Below are positions 1-9,090 of a stretch of 64,000 nt of DNA, piece by piece. Below the pieces are notes generated by a model. It made no database searches, had not been told where the DNA came from, and saw only the letters and a list, made by a program, of their open reading frames with translations. The DNA lies in contig NZ_CP046622.1 in assembly GCF_009755665.1 (NCBI RefSeq), forward strand, positions 4,898,001-4,962,000. Direction: 5' to 3'. The DNA is from Variovorax paradoxus (GTDB lineage: Bacteria; Pseudomonadota; Gammaproteobacteria; Burkholderiales; Burkholderiaceae_C). Numbering within the stretch: position 1 is the first letter of the stretch; every line of letters starts with the position of its first letter. A program made the position numbers and the translations under genes.

Positions 1-2
1 CC

Positions 3-386
3 TACCCGCCCGTCTCGGCCGCGAGCGATGCAACGCCCGCGCAGATGGCGCGCGGCCGCCAACTGGCGCTCGAAGGCGATGCGGCCCGCCGCATTCCGGC
101 CTGCGTGCAATGCCACGGCGCTGCGCTCACCGGCGTGCAGCCGACCATTCCGGGGCTGCTCGGGTTGCCTCGCCTTTACGTTTCTTCGCAGCTCGGCGCG
201 TGGCTTACCAGCGAGCGGCATGCGCTCGCACCCGACTGCATGGCCGAGATCGGCCGCCGCATGACCACCGCCGACATCAACGCCGTGGCCAGCTGGCTTG
301 CAGTGCAGCCCATGCCGGCCGACCCGAAGCCCGTGTCATCTTTGCCCGCAGCGCTGCCGATCGCGTGCGGCGGCATGCCGAAGTGA
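3..386 (+). CDS. c-type cytochrome, C-terminal part (5' end outside window)
   Basis: The reading frame is open from the left edge and ends at a TGA at 384-386, so only the C-terminal part is present. A single heme-binding motif CVQCH is visible, followed by a short segment with a plausible methionine axial ligand region (PDCMAEIGRRM). It ends seven bases before the next cytochrome gene on the same strand, which suggests a shared operon and delivery of electrons from a periplasmic dehydrogenase. The upstream dehydrogenase is not in the window, so the substrate cannot be named. Confidence 0.8.
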   Translation, partial: YPPVSAASDATPAQMARGRQLALEGDAARRIPACVQCHGAALTGVQPTIPGLLGLPRLYVSSQLGAWLTSERHALAPDCMAEIGRRMTTADINAVASWLAVQPMPADPKPVSSLPAALPIACGGMPK

Positions 387-393
387 GGCGGCC

Positions 394-1686
394 ATGAAGA
401 AGATGCGATATCTCGGCTGGACGCTGCTGGTTCTGGTGCTGCTGCTCGGCGGCGCGGCCGGCGGTATCGTGGCGCTGAACCTGCGCGGCGAAGACCCGCT
501 GCCCGAACACGCCGAAACCTTCAACGCCACGCCCCAGCAGGTCGAGCACGGGCGCTATCTTGCGCTGGCCGGCAACTGCGCCGGCTGCCACACCACGCGG
601 GGCGGCCAGCCCTATGCCGGCGGCCTGCCGATCGAGACGCCATTTGGCACCGTGTATTCGAGCAACCTGACGCCCGATGACAAATCCGGCATCGGCGGCT
701 GGAGCAGCGCGCATTTCTGGCGGGCCATGCACAACGGCCGCAGCAAGGACGGCCGGCTTTTGTATCCCGCGTTCCCGTATCCCAACTTCACGCAGGTCAC
801 GCGTGAAGATTCGGACGCCATCTACGCGTTCCTGCGCAGCGTGCCGCCCGCCCAGGTGCCCAACTTGGCGCACCGGCTGCGCTTTCCCTACGACACGCAG
901 GCCGCGCTGGCGGTGTGGCGGGCCCTTTCCTTCAAGCCCGAGAGCTTCGTCGCGAACGCCGGCAAGCCCGCCGAATGGAATCGCGGCGCGTATCTGGTCG
1001 GCGGGCTGGGCCATTGCATCGCCTGCCATGGCCCTCGCGATTCGCTGGGCGCAACGCAGACCCAACTCGGCCTTTCGGGCGGGTTGATCGCAGTTGAGAA
1101 CTGGTATGCGCCTTCGCTTGCCGATCCGCACGAGGCGGGCGTGGCCGACTGGCCCACGGCCGAAGTGGTCGCGCTGCTCAAGAGCGGCATCGCACCGCGC
1201 GGCTCTGTCATGGGGCCGATGGCCGACGTGGTGTTTCGCAGCACGCAGTACCTGAGCGAAGCCGACCTGGCCGCGATGGCAAGCTATTTGAAAGACCTGC
1301 CCGGCGCGCCGGCTCCGGCGTCTGGCGCGTCCGTGCGTCCTGCCATCGCCGTGCGCAGGGACGCCGGCACCATGGTGCGCGGCGCAAAGATCTACGACCA
1401 GCGTTGTGCCTATTGCCATGGCGACCAGGGCCAGGGAGTGCCGGGGGCGTTTCCGCCGTTGGCGGGCAACCGCGCCGTGAACATGGCGCAGACGGCAAAC
1501 CTGATCCAGGTGATCGCGCACGGAGGCTACCTGCCCTCCACCGAAGGCAACCCGCGGCCTTACGGCATGCCGCCGTTCGGGCATCTGCTGGACGCGGCCG
1601 ACGTGGCCGCGGTGCTCACCTTCATCCGCGGCTCATGGGGCAACGACAGCCCGCCAGTGACGCAACTCGACACCATGCGGCGCTGA
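394..1686 (+). CDS. membrane-anchored triheme cytochrome c (dehydrogenase electron-transfer subunit type)
   Basis: The 430-residue product has an N-terminal membrane anchor (about residues 8-28) and three heme c motifs: CAGCH at 62-66, CIACH at 208-212 and CAYCH at 338-342. Three evenly spaced cytochrome c domains are the pattern of the cytochrome subunits of periplasmic alcohol, gluconate or isoquinoline/aldehyde dehydrogenases, which pass electrons to ubiquinone. I chose the ATG at 394 because it begins the signal anchor directly; an upstream in-frame start at 298 would overlap the preceding gene. The partner dehydrogenase must lie left of the window, and the substrate is unknown. Confidence 0.88.
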   Translation: MKKMRYLGWTLLVLVLLLGGAAGGIVALNLRGEDPLPEHAETFNATPQQVEHGRYLALAGNCAGCHTTRGGQPYAGGLPIETPFGTVYSSNLTPDDKSGIGGWSSAHFWRAMHNGRSKDGRLLYPAFPYPNFTQVTREDSDAIYAFLRSVPPAQVPNLAHRLRFPYDTQAALAVWRALSFKPESFVANAGKPAEWNRGAYLVGGLGHCIACHGPRDSLGATQTQLGLSGGLIAVENWYAPSLADPHEAGVADWPTAEVVALLKSGIAPRGSVMGPMADVVFRSTQYLSEADLAAMASYLKDLPGAPAPASGASVRPAIAVRRDAGTMVRGAKIYDQRCAYCHGDQGQGVPGAFPPLAGNRAVNMAQTANLIQVIAHGGYLPSTEGNPRPYGMPPFGHLLDAADVAAVLTFIRGSWGNDSPPVTQLDTMRR

Positions 1687-1867
1687 GCGGACGGCGCAAG
1701 GCGCACTGGAGAGCTGTCGATACCGCGGCTGCTCAACCTCGATTTTTTGAACTCTTTTGTTTTCATCCGGGATTGCCCGAGGCGCCGCATCCCTTGTTTG
1801 CTGTTCCAATTCGTTACGGGAGTTGTTCTTAGGCGCCCCAGAACGCGCCACTCGAAGGAGAGCAACC

Positions 1868-2131
1868 TTGAGCCTTGTCGCTACGAATTTCTCGCACGCC
1901 AGCGTCGAGCGGCTGTGCGACTACGAACTGCCAGACCCGCTGGCACATGCCGCACCGCCGGCCGCACCGCCGGCCGACCCGCTTGCTGAACCCAACGGCG
2001 CAGAGAACGTTGCGCTGGCCTGGTGGCTGTGGATGGACGAAGTGGGCAAGACCATGCTGCGGCACTACGACACCTGGCGGCAACAACACCTCGGCGATCA
2101 TCCGGCCAAGAGCCCGCCGCGAGGCCACTGA
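1868..2131 (+). CDS. small hypothetical protein, TTG start
   Basis: This is an 87-residue product I do not recognise. It has a low-complexity Ala/Pro stretch (about residues 27-40) and a C-terminal part rich in Trp and charged residues (ALAWWLWMDEVGKT). The start is placed at a TTG because GAAGGAG lies at 1854-1860, seven bases upstream; an ATG at 1757 in the same frame has no such site. It lies between the cytochromes and a convergent phosphoesterase gene. No signal peptide is visible, and the function is unknown. Confidence 0.5.
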   Translation: MSLVATNFSHASVERLCDYELPDPLAHAAPPAAPPADPLAEPNGAENVALAWWLWMDEVGKTMLRHYDTWRQQHLGDHPAKSPPRGH

Positions 2132-2145
2132 GCCGCCCCTGCTGT

Positions 2146-3066
2146 TCAGGCTGCGACCGCTTCGCCCCGCTGTGCGCCGGCCTTGGCGGGCACCGGCATG
2201 TGCTGCGCCCAGTCGATGATCTCCAGCGTGCCGTCGGCATGCTCGGCCAAGGCCGTGAGGCTTTCGACCCAGTCGCCGTCGTTGCAATAGAGGATGCCGT
2301 CGATGTCGCGCATTTCGGCATGGTGGATGTGGCCGCAGACCACGCCCTGCACGCCGCGCTTGCGGGCTTCGCGCGCCACGGCGTTCTCGAAGTCGCCCAC
2401 GTAGCTCACGGCACGCTTGACCTTGCCCTTGAGGTACTTGGAAAGCGACCAGTACGGCAGCCCCAGGCGCGCGCGCAGCGAGTTGAGGTGCCGATTGAGC
2501 TTGAGCGTGAACTCGTAGAGCGAATCGCCCACGTGCGCGAGCCACTTGGCGCACTGGATCACGCCGTCGAACAGGTCGCCATGAATGATCCAGAGCTTGC
2601 GGCCGTCTGCCGTCTCATGGATCCATTCCTCCGCCACGTCGATACCGCCGAAGTTGTGGTGCAGGTACTTGCGGGCAAATTCGTCGTGGTTGCCCGGAAT
2701 GAAGATCACGCGGGTGCCCTTGCGCGCCTTGCGCAACAGCTTCTGGATCACGTCGTTGTGCGCCTGCGGCCAGTACCAGTGGCGCTTGAGCTGCCAGCCG
2801 TCGATGATGTCGCCGACCAGGAACAGGGTTTCGCACTCCGTGTGCTTCAGAAAGTCGAGCAGGGCGCGGGCCTGGCAACCGGGCGTGCCCAGGTGCAAAT
2901 CGGAGATCCAGAGGGTGCGATAGCGCAGCGGCGGGCGCGCAAGATCGTCGTCCTCCGGCTCGGGGGCCCGGGTCGCGGTGTCGCGCCATGCGCGGAGGAA
3001 AGCATCGTCGCGTTGCATGGACGGGTAGGCTCCCACCGCCGCGTGACGGCGCGATGGCTTTCCCAT
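2146..3066 (-). CDS. calcineurin-like metallophosphoesterase, UDP-2,3-diacylglucosamine hydrolase-like
   Basis: The protein carries the ordered metal-binding motifs of calcineurin-like phosphoesterases: SDLHLG, GDIIDGW, GNHDE, a later HGDLFD and GHIHHAE. This arrangement matches the COG2908 group that includes LpxH, the lipid A pathway pyrophosphatase, but the protein is longer than E. coli LpxH and could be a paralogue acting on another substrate. The start at 3066 (MGKPSRRH) is one of two reasonable choices; MQRDD at 3018 is the other. It lies downstream of the dmeF gene on the same strand, 46 bases after its stop. Confidence 0.8.
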   Translation of the reverse strand: MGKPSRRHAAVGAYPSMQRDDAFLRAWRDTATRAPEPEDDDLARPPLRYRTLWISDLHLGTPGCQARALLDFLKHTECETLFLVGDIIDGWQLKRHWYWPQAHNDVIQKLLRKARKGTRVIFIPGNHDEFARKYLHHNFGGIDVAEEWIHETADGRKLWIIHGDLFDGVIQCAKWLAHVGDSLYEFTLKLNRHLNSLRARLGLPYWSLSKYLKGKVKRAVSYVGDFENAVAREARKRGVQGVVCGHIHHAEMRDIDGILYCNDGDWVESLTALAEHADGTLEIIDWAQHMPVPAKAGAQRGEAVAA

Positions 3067-3112
3067 GACACTCCGGTGACGCGTGGCCAGGACGCCACGC
3101 GCCGCAGTCAAC

Positions 3113-4054
3113 TCAAGTTGTGCAGCGCTGGATTTCCACGGTCGAGTGGCGGATTTCCTCGTGCATCGAGAAGCAAGCGCGCACCTCGTCGGCCGAGAGC
3201 GTGGGGGAATGCGTCACCACGGTGAGCGCACAGGCATAGGCCTCTCGGCCCACGCGCCACACGTGCAGGTCGACCACGCGCGTCTCGGAATCGGCCAGCA
3301 TGGTCTCCACGCCTTCGCGGATTTCGGCCGTGACGGGATGATCCATTTCGCGGTCGAGCAACACGCGGCCGGTTTCCTTGAGCAGCCCCTTGGCCCACAC
3401 AGACACCAGCACCGCACCGACGATGCCCATCATGGGGTCGAGCCAGGCCCAGCCGAAGAACCAGCCGCCCAGCAGCGCCGCAATGGCGAGCACCGAGGTG
3501 GCGGCGTCGGCCACCACGTGAAGGTAGGCGGAACGCAAATTCAGGTCGTGACCGTGAGGGCCGTGTGCATGGCCATGGTCGTGCCCGTGCCCGTGGTGGT
3601 GCGCCGATCCGAGCAGCCGCGCACACACAAGGTTGACCACCAGCCCCAGCACGGCCACGGCCACGGCTTCGCGGTAGTGGATGGCCGAAGGCGAGAGCAG
3701 CCGTTCGATGGAGCCCACCACCATCAGCGCCGCAACCCCGAGCAGCATCAGCGCGCTCGCAAAGCCGCCCAGCACCTCGATCTTCCAGGTGCCGAACGCA
3801 AAGCGCGGATCATGCGCGTAGCGCCGTGCCGCCGCATAGGCAAAGGCGCTCAGGCCGATCGCCAGCGCATGCGAACTCATGTGCCAGCCGTCGGCCAGCA
3901 AAGCCATGGAGTTGAACCACCAGCCGGCGCCGATCTCGACCACCATGGCGGCGACGGTGATCCACATCACGAGGCGGGTGCTGCGCTCGGCCGATTCGTT
4001 GCCCGCGCCAAAGTGGTGGTCGTGCTGCCAGGCACTCAGGTCATGGGTATGCAT
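3113..4054 (-). CDS. dmeF: DmeF-type cobalt/nickel cation diffusion facilitator
   Basis: This 313-residue inner-membrane exporter begins with the His-rich MHTHDLSAWQHDHHF typical of DmeF proteins. Six membrane spans follow, with an ADGWHMSSHA metal-site segment in TM2 and a VVADAATS segment in TM5. The cytoplasmic His loop between TM4 and TM5 is extreme (roughly residues 155-175, alternating His and Gly). The C-terminal cytoplasmic domain is present. DmeF proteins use proton antiport to expel Co(II) and Ni(II). No dmeR-type repressor is next to it; the gene lies between ruvB and the phosphoesterase, all on the minus strand. Confidence 0.87.
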   Translation of the reverse strand: MHTHDLSAWQHDHHFGAGNESAERSTRLVMWITVAAMVVEIGAGWWFNSMALLADGWHMSSHALAIGLSAFAYAAARRYAHDPRFAFGTWKIEVLGGFASALMLLGVAALMVVGSIERLLSPSAIHYREAVAVAVLGLVVNLVCARLLGSAHHHGHGHDHGHAHGPHGHDLNLRSAYLHVVADAATSVLAIAALLGGWFFGWAWLDPMMGIVGAVLVSVWAKGLLKETGRVLLDREMDHPVTAEIREGVETMLADSETRVVDLHVWRVGREAYACALTVVTHSPTLSADEVRACFSMHEEIRHSTVEIQRCTT

Positions 4055-4065
4055 TGGGGTAAAAC

Positions 4066-5130
4066 TCAGATTCCGAAAAGGTCTTGTCCGTCGGAGCGGC
4101 TCGAAGGCGGCGTCACGCCCAGGTGGCGGTAGGCCGCCAGCGTGGCGATGCGCCCGCGCGGGGTGCGCTGCAGGTAGCCCTGCTGAATGAGGTACGGCTC
4201 GATCACGTCCTCGATGGTGCCCGGCTCTTCGCCGATGCTGGCCGCCACGTTGTCCAGCCCCACCGGCCCGCCGTCGAAACGGTGGATGACGGCTTCGAGC
4301 AGCTTGCGGTCCATCAGGTCGAAGCCCTGCGGATCGACGTCCAGCATGGCGAGCGCCTTGTGCGCAATCTCTTCGGTGATGCGGCCGGTGCCCTTCACCT
4401 CGGCGTAGTCGCGCACGCGGCGCAGCAGGCGATTGGCAATGCGGGGCGTGCCGCGCGAACGGCGCGCAATCTCGAAACCGCCGGCTTCATCGGTCTCGAC
4501 CTTGAGCAGCCCGGCGCTGCGCCGCACGATGAGCGCCAGTTCTTCAGGCGTGTAGAACTCCAGCCGGGCCACGATGCCGAAGCGGTCGCGCAGCGGGTTG
4601 GTGAGCATGCCGGCACGCGTGGTGGCGCCCACCAGCGTGAAGGGCTGCAGGTCGAGCTTGATGCTGCGCGCCGCGGGGCCTTCGCCGATCATGATGTCGA
4701 TCTGGTAGTCCTCCAGGGCCGGGTAGAGGATTTCCTCGACCACGGGGCTCAGGCGGTGGATCTCGTCGATGAAGAGCACATCGTTGGGCTCCAGGTTGGT
4801 CAGCAGCGCCGCCAGGTCCTTGGGCTTTTCGAGCACGGGGCCGGAGGTCTGGCGCAGGTTCACGCCCAGCTCGGCCGCGATGATGTGCGACAGCGTGGTC
4901 TTGCCGAGGCCGGGCGGGCCGAACAGCAGCACGTGGTCGAGCGCTTCCTTGCGCTTGCGCGCCGCGCCGATGAAGATTTCGAGCTGCTCGCGCACCTTGG
5001 CCTGGCCGACGTATTCATCGAGCAGCTTGGGGCGTAGCGCCCGCTCGATCGCCTCTTCCTGGGGCGAAGCCGGGGCGGCGGACACCACGCGGGGCGGTGC
5101 GGGGGCGAAATCGTCGGTCTGGATGGTCAT
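4066..5130 (-). CDS. ruvB: Holliday junction branch migration helicase RuvB
   Basis: The 354-residue AAA+ ATPase has Walker A GPPGLGKT at 71-78, Walker B LFIDEIH with D122/E123, the sensor segment GATTRAG, and a C-terminal winged helix ending at [11 protein letters not shown]. It forms hexamers that pump DNA through RuvA-bound Holliday junctions. [10 protein letters not shown] was chosen as the start because it gives the usual family length; an earlier in-frame start would add 62 unrelated residues across a repeat-rich spacer. ruvA is on the same strand but more than 7 kb away (12464-13036), with a plus-strand lipid operon in between. Confidence 0.97.
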   Translation of the reverse strand: MTIQTDDFAPAPPRVVSAAPASPQEEAIERALRPKLLDEYVGQAKVREQLEIFIGAARKRKEALDHVLLFGPPGLGKTTLSHIIAAELGVNLRQTSGPVLEKPKDLAALLTNLEPNDVLFIDEIHRLSPVVEEILYPALEDYQIDIMIGEGPAARSIKLDLQPFTLVGATTRAGMLTNPLRDRFGIVARLEFYTPEELALIVRRSAGLLKVETDEAGGFEIARRSRGTPRIANRLLRRVRDYAEVKGTGRITEEIAHKALAMLDVDPQGFDLMDRKLLEAVIHRFDGGPVGLDNVAASIGEEPGTIEDVIEPYLIQQGYLQRTPRGRIATLAAYRHLGVTPPSSRSDGQDLFGI

Positions 5131-5171
5131 GAAATGAGGGGCTTCGGCGGCAAGTTTAGTCCGAGCGCGCG

Positions 5172-5252
5172 TCGGGCCGCCCCAAGCAAGCGAGTGGCCC
5201 CCTCGGGGGGCAGCGAGGACATGAAGTGCCGAGCGTGGGGGCCAATCCCCAC
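5172..5252. repeat. GC-rich intergenic palindromic repeat (REP-like)
   Basis: The spacer between ruvB and the ynb-like operon holds a GC-rich imperfect palindrome built around GGCCCCCTCGGGGGGC, followed by a second G-run, GTGGGGGCC. Elements of this look recur between genes in Comamonadaceae chromosomes (recalled, not searched). It occupies most of the 178-base spacer, so the promoter of the plus-strand operon must lie within or just after it. Confidence 0.5.
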
Positions 5253-5308
5253 ACTGGCAGAATGCTCCGGCCGTCTCAGGCCATATAACAACCAGGGGAA
5301 GCCAGCAC

Positions 5309-5911
5309 GTGTCCATCTACGAACTGAAACCGCGGTTCCAGGCGCTGTTGCGGCCACTGGTGGCACGCCTGCACGCCGTTGGCGTCACCGCCAACCAGGT
5401 TACGCTGGCAGCGTGCGTGGTTTCGGTCGGCATCGGGCTGTGGCTTTTCTTTGCGGCGCCATCGCTCGCGGCCTTTGCGCTCATACCGGCCTGGATGTTC
5501 GTGCGCATGGCGTTCAACGCCATCGACGGCATGCTGGCGCGAGAGCACGGGCAGCAGAGCAAGCTCGGCGCCTTCCTCAACGAACTGACCGACGTGGTCT
5601 CCGACGCCGCGCTGTACCTGCCGTTTGCGCTGGTGCAGCCGTTCAGCCCGTTCTGGGTCGGCACGGTGATCATGCTCGCTGGCCTGAGCGAGTTTGCCGG
5701 CGCACTCGGCCCCACGGTGGGCGCCTCTCGCCGCTACGACGGGCCGCTCGGCAAGAGTGACCGCGCCTTCGCGTTCGGCGCGCTCGGCCTTTATGTGGCG
5801 CTGGGCTGGCCGCTGCCGGGCTGGACGGCCTGGCTGATGCCGCTTCTCGCCGCGCTGGTCGCCTGGACGGTGGCCAACCGCGTGCGGCGTGCGCTGGCCG
5901 AAGCCGCATGA
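5309..5911 (+). CDS. ynbA: YnbA-like CDP-alcohol phosphatidyltransferase
   Basis: This 200-residue integral membrane enzyme has the CDP-alcohol phosphotransferase core. Reading along the signature: N70, D73-G74, A77-R78, G87, N91 and D95. The usual motif has Asp at the positions held here by N70 and N91. The family exchanges CMP on a CDP-lipid for an alcohol head group. GTG is the start, and the stop TGA at 5909-5911 is followed at once by the next gene. From memory, E. coli YnbA shares the order, length and general sequence, including the Asn positions. The head-group alcohol is unknown. Confidence 0.8.
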   Translation: MSIYELKPRFQALLRPLVARLHAVGVTANQVTLAACVVSVGIGLWLFFAAPSLAAFALIPAWMFVRMAFNAIDGMLAREHGQQSKLGAFLNELTDVVSDAALYLPFALVQPFSPFWVGTVIMLAGLSEFAGALGPTVGASRRYDGPLGKSDRAFAFGALGLYVALGWPLPGWTAWLMPLLAALVAWTVANRVRRALAEAA

Positions 5912-5951
5912 ACCCATGCACAACAAACAAAAGAACAGCGATCTGGATTCA

Positions 5952-7721
5952 ATGACCGATACCAACACTCACCAACGCATGGCGCAAGAGCGCCAGTTCC
6001 GCACGCACGACGGCGAATCGCTCTTCTACCGGCACTGGCCGGCCGCGGGCGCGGCGCGCCGGGGCGCCATCGTGCTGTTTCATCGCGGGCACGAGCACGG
6101 CGCGCGCATGGCGCACCTGGTCGACGAGCTCAACCTGCCCGATTTCGACTTTTTTGCCTGGGACGCGCGCGGCCACGGCCGCTCGCCGGGGCAGCGCGGC
6201 TACAGCCCGAGCTTTGCCACGTCGGTGCGCGACGTGCAGACCTTCGTGCAGCACATCGGCAGCGCGCACGGCGTGGCCGAGCAGGACATCCACGTGATTG
6301 CGCAGAGCGTGGGCGCCGTGCTGGTCTCCACCTGGGCGCACGACTACGCCCCCAAGGTGCGCGGGCTCACGCTGGCCTCGCCGGCTTTCAAGGTCAAGCT
6401 GTACGTGCCGTTTGCGCGCGCCGGGCTGGGGCTGATGCACAAGCTGCGCGGCCTGTTCTTCGTCAACAGCTACGTGAAGGCGAAGTTCCTTACGCATGAC
6501 CCCGAGCGCATTGCCAGCTACGAAAACGACCCGCTGATCTCGCGGCCCATTGCGGTGAACATCCTGCTGGGGCTCTACGAAGCTGCCGACCGCGTGGTGG
6601 CCGACGCCAATGCCATCACGCAGCCGGTTCAGCTGCTGATCTCGGGCGCCGACTGGGTGGTGCACCACAAGCCGCAGCACCAGTTCTTCGAGCGGCTGGG
6701 CAGCGCCATCAAGACCAAGTTGGAACTGCCGGGCTTCTTTCACGACACGCTGGGCGAGAAGGACCGCGCACCGGCGGTGCAGGCCATCCGCGAGTTCGTG
6801 CTGCAGCTGTTCGAGGAGCCGCCGGCACCGGTCGACTTGCGCGCGGCGCACCTGAACGGCAACACCGCCGACGAGTCGCGCGCGCTGGCCGAGCCGTTGG
6901 CGCCGCTGTCTCCGCGTGGCGCCTACTGGGGGATGACACGTGCCGGGCTGCGCTTTGGCGGCACCCTTTCGCGCGGCGTGAAGCTGGGGCACGACACCGG
7001 CTTCGATTCGGGCAGCACGCTCGACTACGTCTACCGCAACGAGCCGCAGGGCAAGGGCCCGCTCGGCCGCTCCGTGGACAAGACCTACCTGAACTCGATC
7101 GGCTGGCGCGGCATCCGGCAGCGCAAGATCCATGTCGAGGAGCTGATCCGCATCGCGATGGAACGCCTGGCCGAAATGCACCGCGAGGTGCGCGTCATGG
7201 ACATTGCGGCGGGCCATGGCCGCTACGTGCTCGACGCCGTGACCGCGAGTCCCGTCAAGGCCAGCTCGATCCTGCTGCGCGACTACAGCGACATCAACGT
7301 GCGCGACGGGCGCGCGCTCATTGCCGAAAAAGGCCTGGAAGACGTCGCGCAGTTCGTTCAGGCCGACGCCTTCGACCGCATCAGCCTGGCCACCGTAACG
7401 CCGCGCCCCACGCTGGCCGTGGTGTCGGGCCTGTACGAACTCTTTCCCGACAACGAAATGGTGCGCCGCTCTCTTGCGGGCGTGGGCGACGCGGTGGAAG
7501 ACCGCGGCTACCTGGTCTACACCGGCCAGCCCTGGCACCCGCAGCTCGAGATGATTGCGCGCGCGCTCACCAGCCATCGCCAGGGCGAGGCGTGGGTGAT
7601 GCGCCGCCGCACGCAGGCCGAGATGGACCAACTGGTGGAAGAAGCGGGCTTCCGCAAAATCGACCAGCGCATCGACGAGTGGGGCATCTTCACCGTCTCG
7701 CTCGCGGTGAGGGTGGCATGA
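5952..7721 (+). CDS. ynbC: YnbC-like fusion: alpha/beta hydrolase plus SAM-dependent methyltransferase
   Basis: The 589-residue fusion has two domains. Residues about 15-290 form an alpha/beta hydrolase related to monoglyceride lipases, with an oxyanion segment FHRGHEHG, a nucleophile elbow AQSVGA (S119, Ala replacing the first Gly of GxSxG) and a late His in FFHDTLGE. Residues about 320-589 form a Rossmann methyltransferase with the SAM loop DIAAGHGRY at 417-425. The same fusion exists in E. coli ynbC. The start is uncertain: ATG 5916 is also in frame, and neither has a strong ribosome site. It may act on a lysolipid or lipid head group; the substrate is unknown. Confidence 0.8.
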   Translation: MTDTNTHQRMAQERQFRTHDGESLFYRHWPAAGAARRGAIVLFHRGHEHGARMAHLVDELNLPDFDFFAWDARGHGRSPGQRGYSPSFATSVRDVQTFVQHIGSAHGVAEQDIHVIAQSVGAVLVSTWAHDYAPKVRGLTLASPAFKVKLYVPFARAGLGLMHKLRGLFFVNSYVKAKFLTHDPERIASYENDPLISRPIAVNILLGLYEAADRVVADANAITQPVQLLISGADWVVHHKPQHQFFERLGSAIKTKLELPGFFHDTLGEKDRAPAVQAIREFVLQLFEEPPAPVDLRAAHLNGNTADESRALAEPLAPLSPRGAYWGMTRAGLRFGGTLSRGVKLGHDTGFDSGSTLDYVYRNEPQGKGPLGRSVDKTYLNSIGWRGIRQRKIHVEELIRIAMERLAEMHREVRVMDIAAGHGRYVLDAVTASPVKASSILLRDYSDINVRDGRALIAEKGLEDVAQFVQADAFDRISLATVTPRPTLAVVSGLYELFPDNEMVRRSLAGVGDAVEDRGYLVYTGQPWHPQLEMIARALTSHRQGEAWVMRRRTQAEMDQLVEEAGFRKIDQRIDEWGIFTVSLAVRVA

Positions 7722-7740
7722 CCTCGGAGCTTGGCGCGAA

Positions 7741-9090
7741 ATGAAGCGCTGGCTGGCACGGCGTCCTTGGAAGCGGGCCGCTGCATGGCTGGTGTTTTTG
7801 GGGCCGCTGTTCTATGCGACCTACGGCCTTGCCAACTGGTGGGCCACCACGCGCGCGCAGGTGCCTTCGATGGCCTTCGAGTGGGAACGGCAGGTGCCGT
7901 TCTGGGCCTGGACGATTTTTCCGTACTGGACGATCAACGTCTTCTACGCGCTCTCGCTCTTTCTGGCGCGCAGCAAGCACACGCTCGACAGGCACGCGCT
8001 GCGGCTGATGAGCGCAACGCTCATCGCCTGCACCTGCTTCGTCGTCTGGCCGCTGCATTTCAGCTTTGGGCAGCCGGCAGTCGAAGGCGCGCCGGCCTTC
8101 TTGTTCAATGCGCTGCGCGGCTTCGATCAGCCCTATAACCAGGCGCCTTCTCTGCACATTGCGCTGGCGGTGATCCTGTGGGACTGGTACCGGCAGTTTC
8201 TGCGTGCAACATGGGCAAGGCTGGTACTGCATGTGTGGGCGTTCGCCATCTGCGCGTCGGTGCTCACCACCTGGCAGCACCACTTCATCGACATTCCCAC
8301 GGGTGCGCTGCTCGGAATCTTCTGCGTCTGGCTGTGGCCGCTGGAGCGCACGGTATCGATGCCGCACGCCTGGCAATGCGCGCGCGATGCGCAGCGCTGG
8401 AAGCTCGGGGGCTTCTACGCAGTGGGCGCAGCCTTGTTTCTTGCAGCCGCGTTGTATGGCGGTGGCATGTGGCTGTGGCTCGCCTGGCCCGCGGTTTCGC
8501 TGGCGCTGGTGGCGCTCAACTACATCGGCTTTGGCGCGCGCGGCTTCCAGATGAACGGCGTGGGTCGCATGAGTTGGGCCGCGCGCTGGCTGTTTGCACC
8601 CTATCGGCTTGGAGCCGCCATCAATGCATGGCTCTGGACGCGCACGCTGCCGGCGTCGGTCGAAGTAGTGCCGGGGCTGCGCCTCGGACGCTTGCCGACG
8701 AAGGCCGAATGGATCGACGCCGGGCGGCCGCGGCTCGTGAGCCTGTGCGCCGAGCTGCAGGCGCCGGCCGGCGTTCCGCATGCGCGTTGCGTGCCGATGC
8801 TCGACCTGACCGTGCCGCCCACCGTGCGGCTGCAGCGCGCCGCCGTGGTGATCGAAGGCCAGCGCCTCCATGCCGAAGGCGCTCCCGTGTGGGTCTGCTG
8901 TGCGTTGGGCTTCTCGCGCAGCGCCGCGGCTGCCATTGCATGGCTGGGGCGCTACGGCGCATCGGGCGGCCTGGCGCAGGCGGAAGACGCTGTGCGCCTC
9001 GCGCGCCCGCAGATCGTTCTGCGTGCTGCCTGGCGGACCTCGCTCGAACCATTAGGTGCCGCTGCACCTGGAGTGCCGCCCCATGACTGA
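7741..9090 (+). CDS. ynbD: YnbD-like membrane protein: PAP2 phosphatase plus dual-specificity phosphatase domain
   Basis: The 449-residue protein begins with a multi-spanning PAP2 unit bearing PSLH (136-139) and TTWQHHFIDIPTG (176-188), the lipid phosphatase motifs. After further membrane spans, a cytoplasmic dual-specificity phosphatase domain (about 300-435) carries the cysteine loop C387-ALGFS-R393. The residue before the nucleophile is Cys386, where most families have His. Phosphatases of this fold include phosphatidylglycerophosphate phosphatases, so removal of a phosphate from the CDP-alcohol product is plausible but not shown. Its last eight bases overlap the next gene. Confidence 0.8.
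   Translation: MKRWLARRPWKRAAAWLVFLGPLFYATYGLANWWATTRAQVPSMAFEWERQVPFWAWTIFPYWTINVFYALSLFLARSKHTLDRHALRLMSATLIACTCFVVWPLHFSFGQPAVEGAPAFLFNALRGFDQPYNQAPSLHIALAVILWDWYRQFLRATWARLVLHVWAFAICASVLTTWQHHFIDIPTGALLGIFCVWLWPLERTVSMPHAWQCARDAQRWKLGGFYAVGAALFLAAALYGGGMWLWLAWPAVSLALVALNYIGFGARGFQMNGVGRMSWAARWLFAPYRLGAAINAWLWTRTLPASVEVVPGLRLGRLPTKAEWIDAGRPRLVSLCAELQAPAGVPHARCVPMLDLTVPPTVRLQRAAVVIEGQRLHAEGAPVWVCCALGFSRSAAAAIAWLGRYGASGGLAQAEDAVRLARPQIVLRAAWRTSLEPLGAAAPGVPPHD

Noticed and set aside
5949..7631. Minus-strand open frame opposite the hydrolase-methyltransferase fusion
   Set aside because: No motif and typical shadow composition; it would also break the overlapped plus-strand operon.
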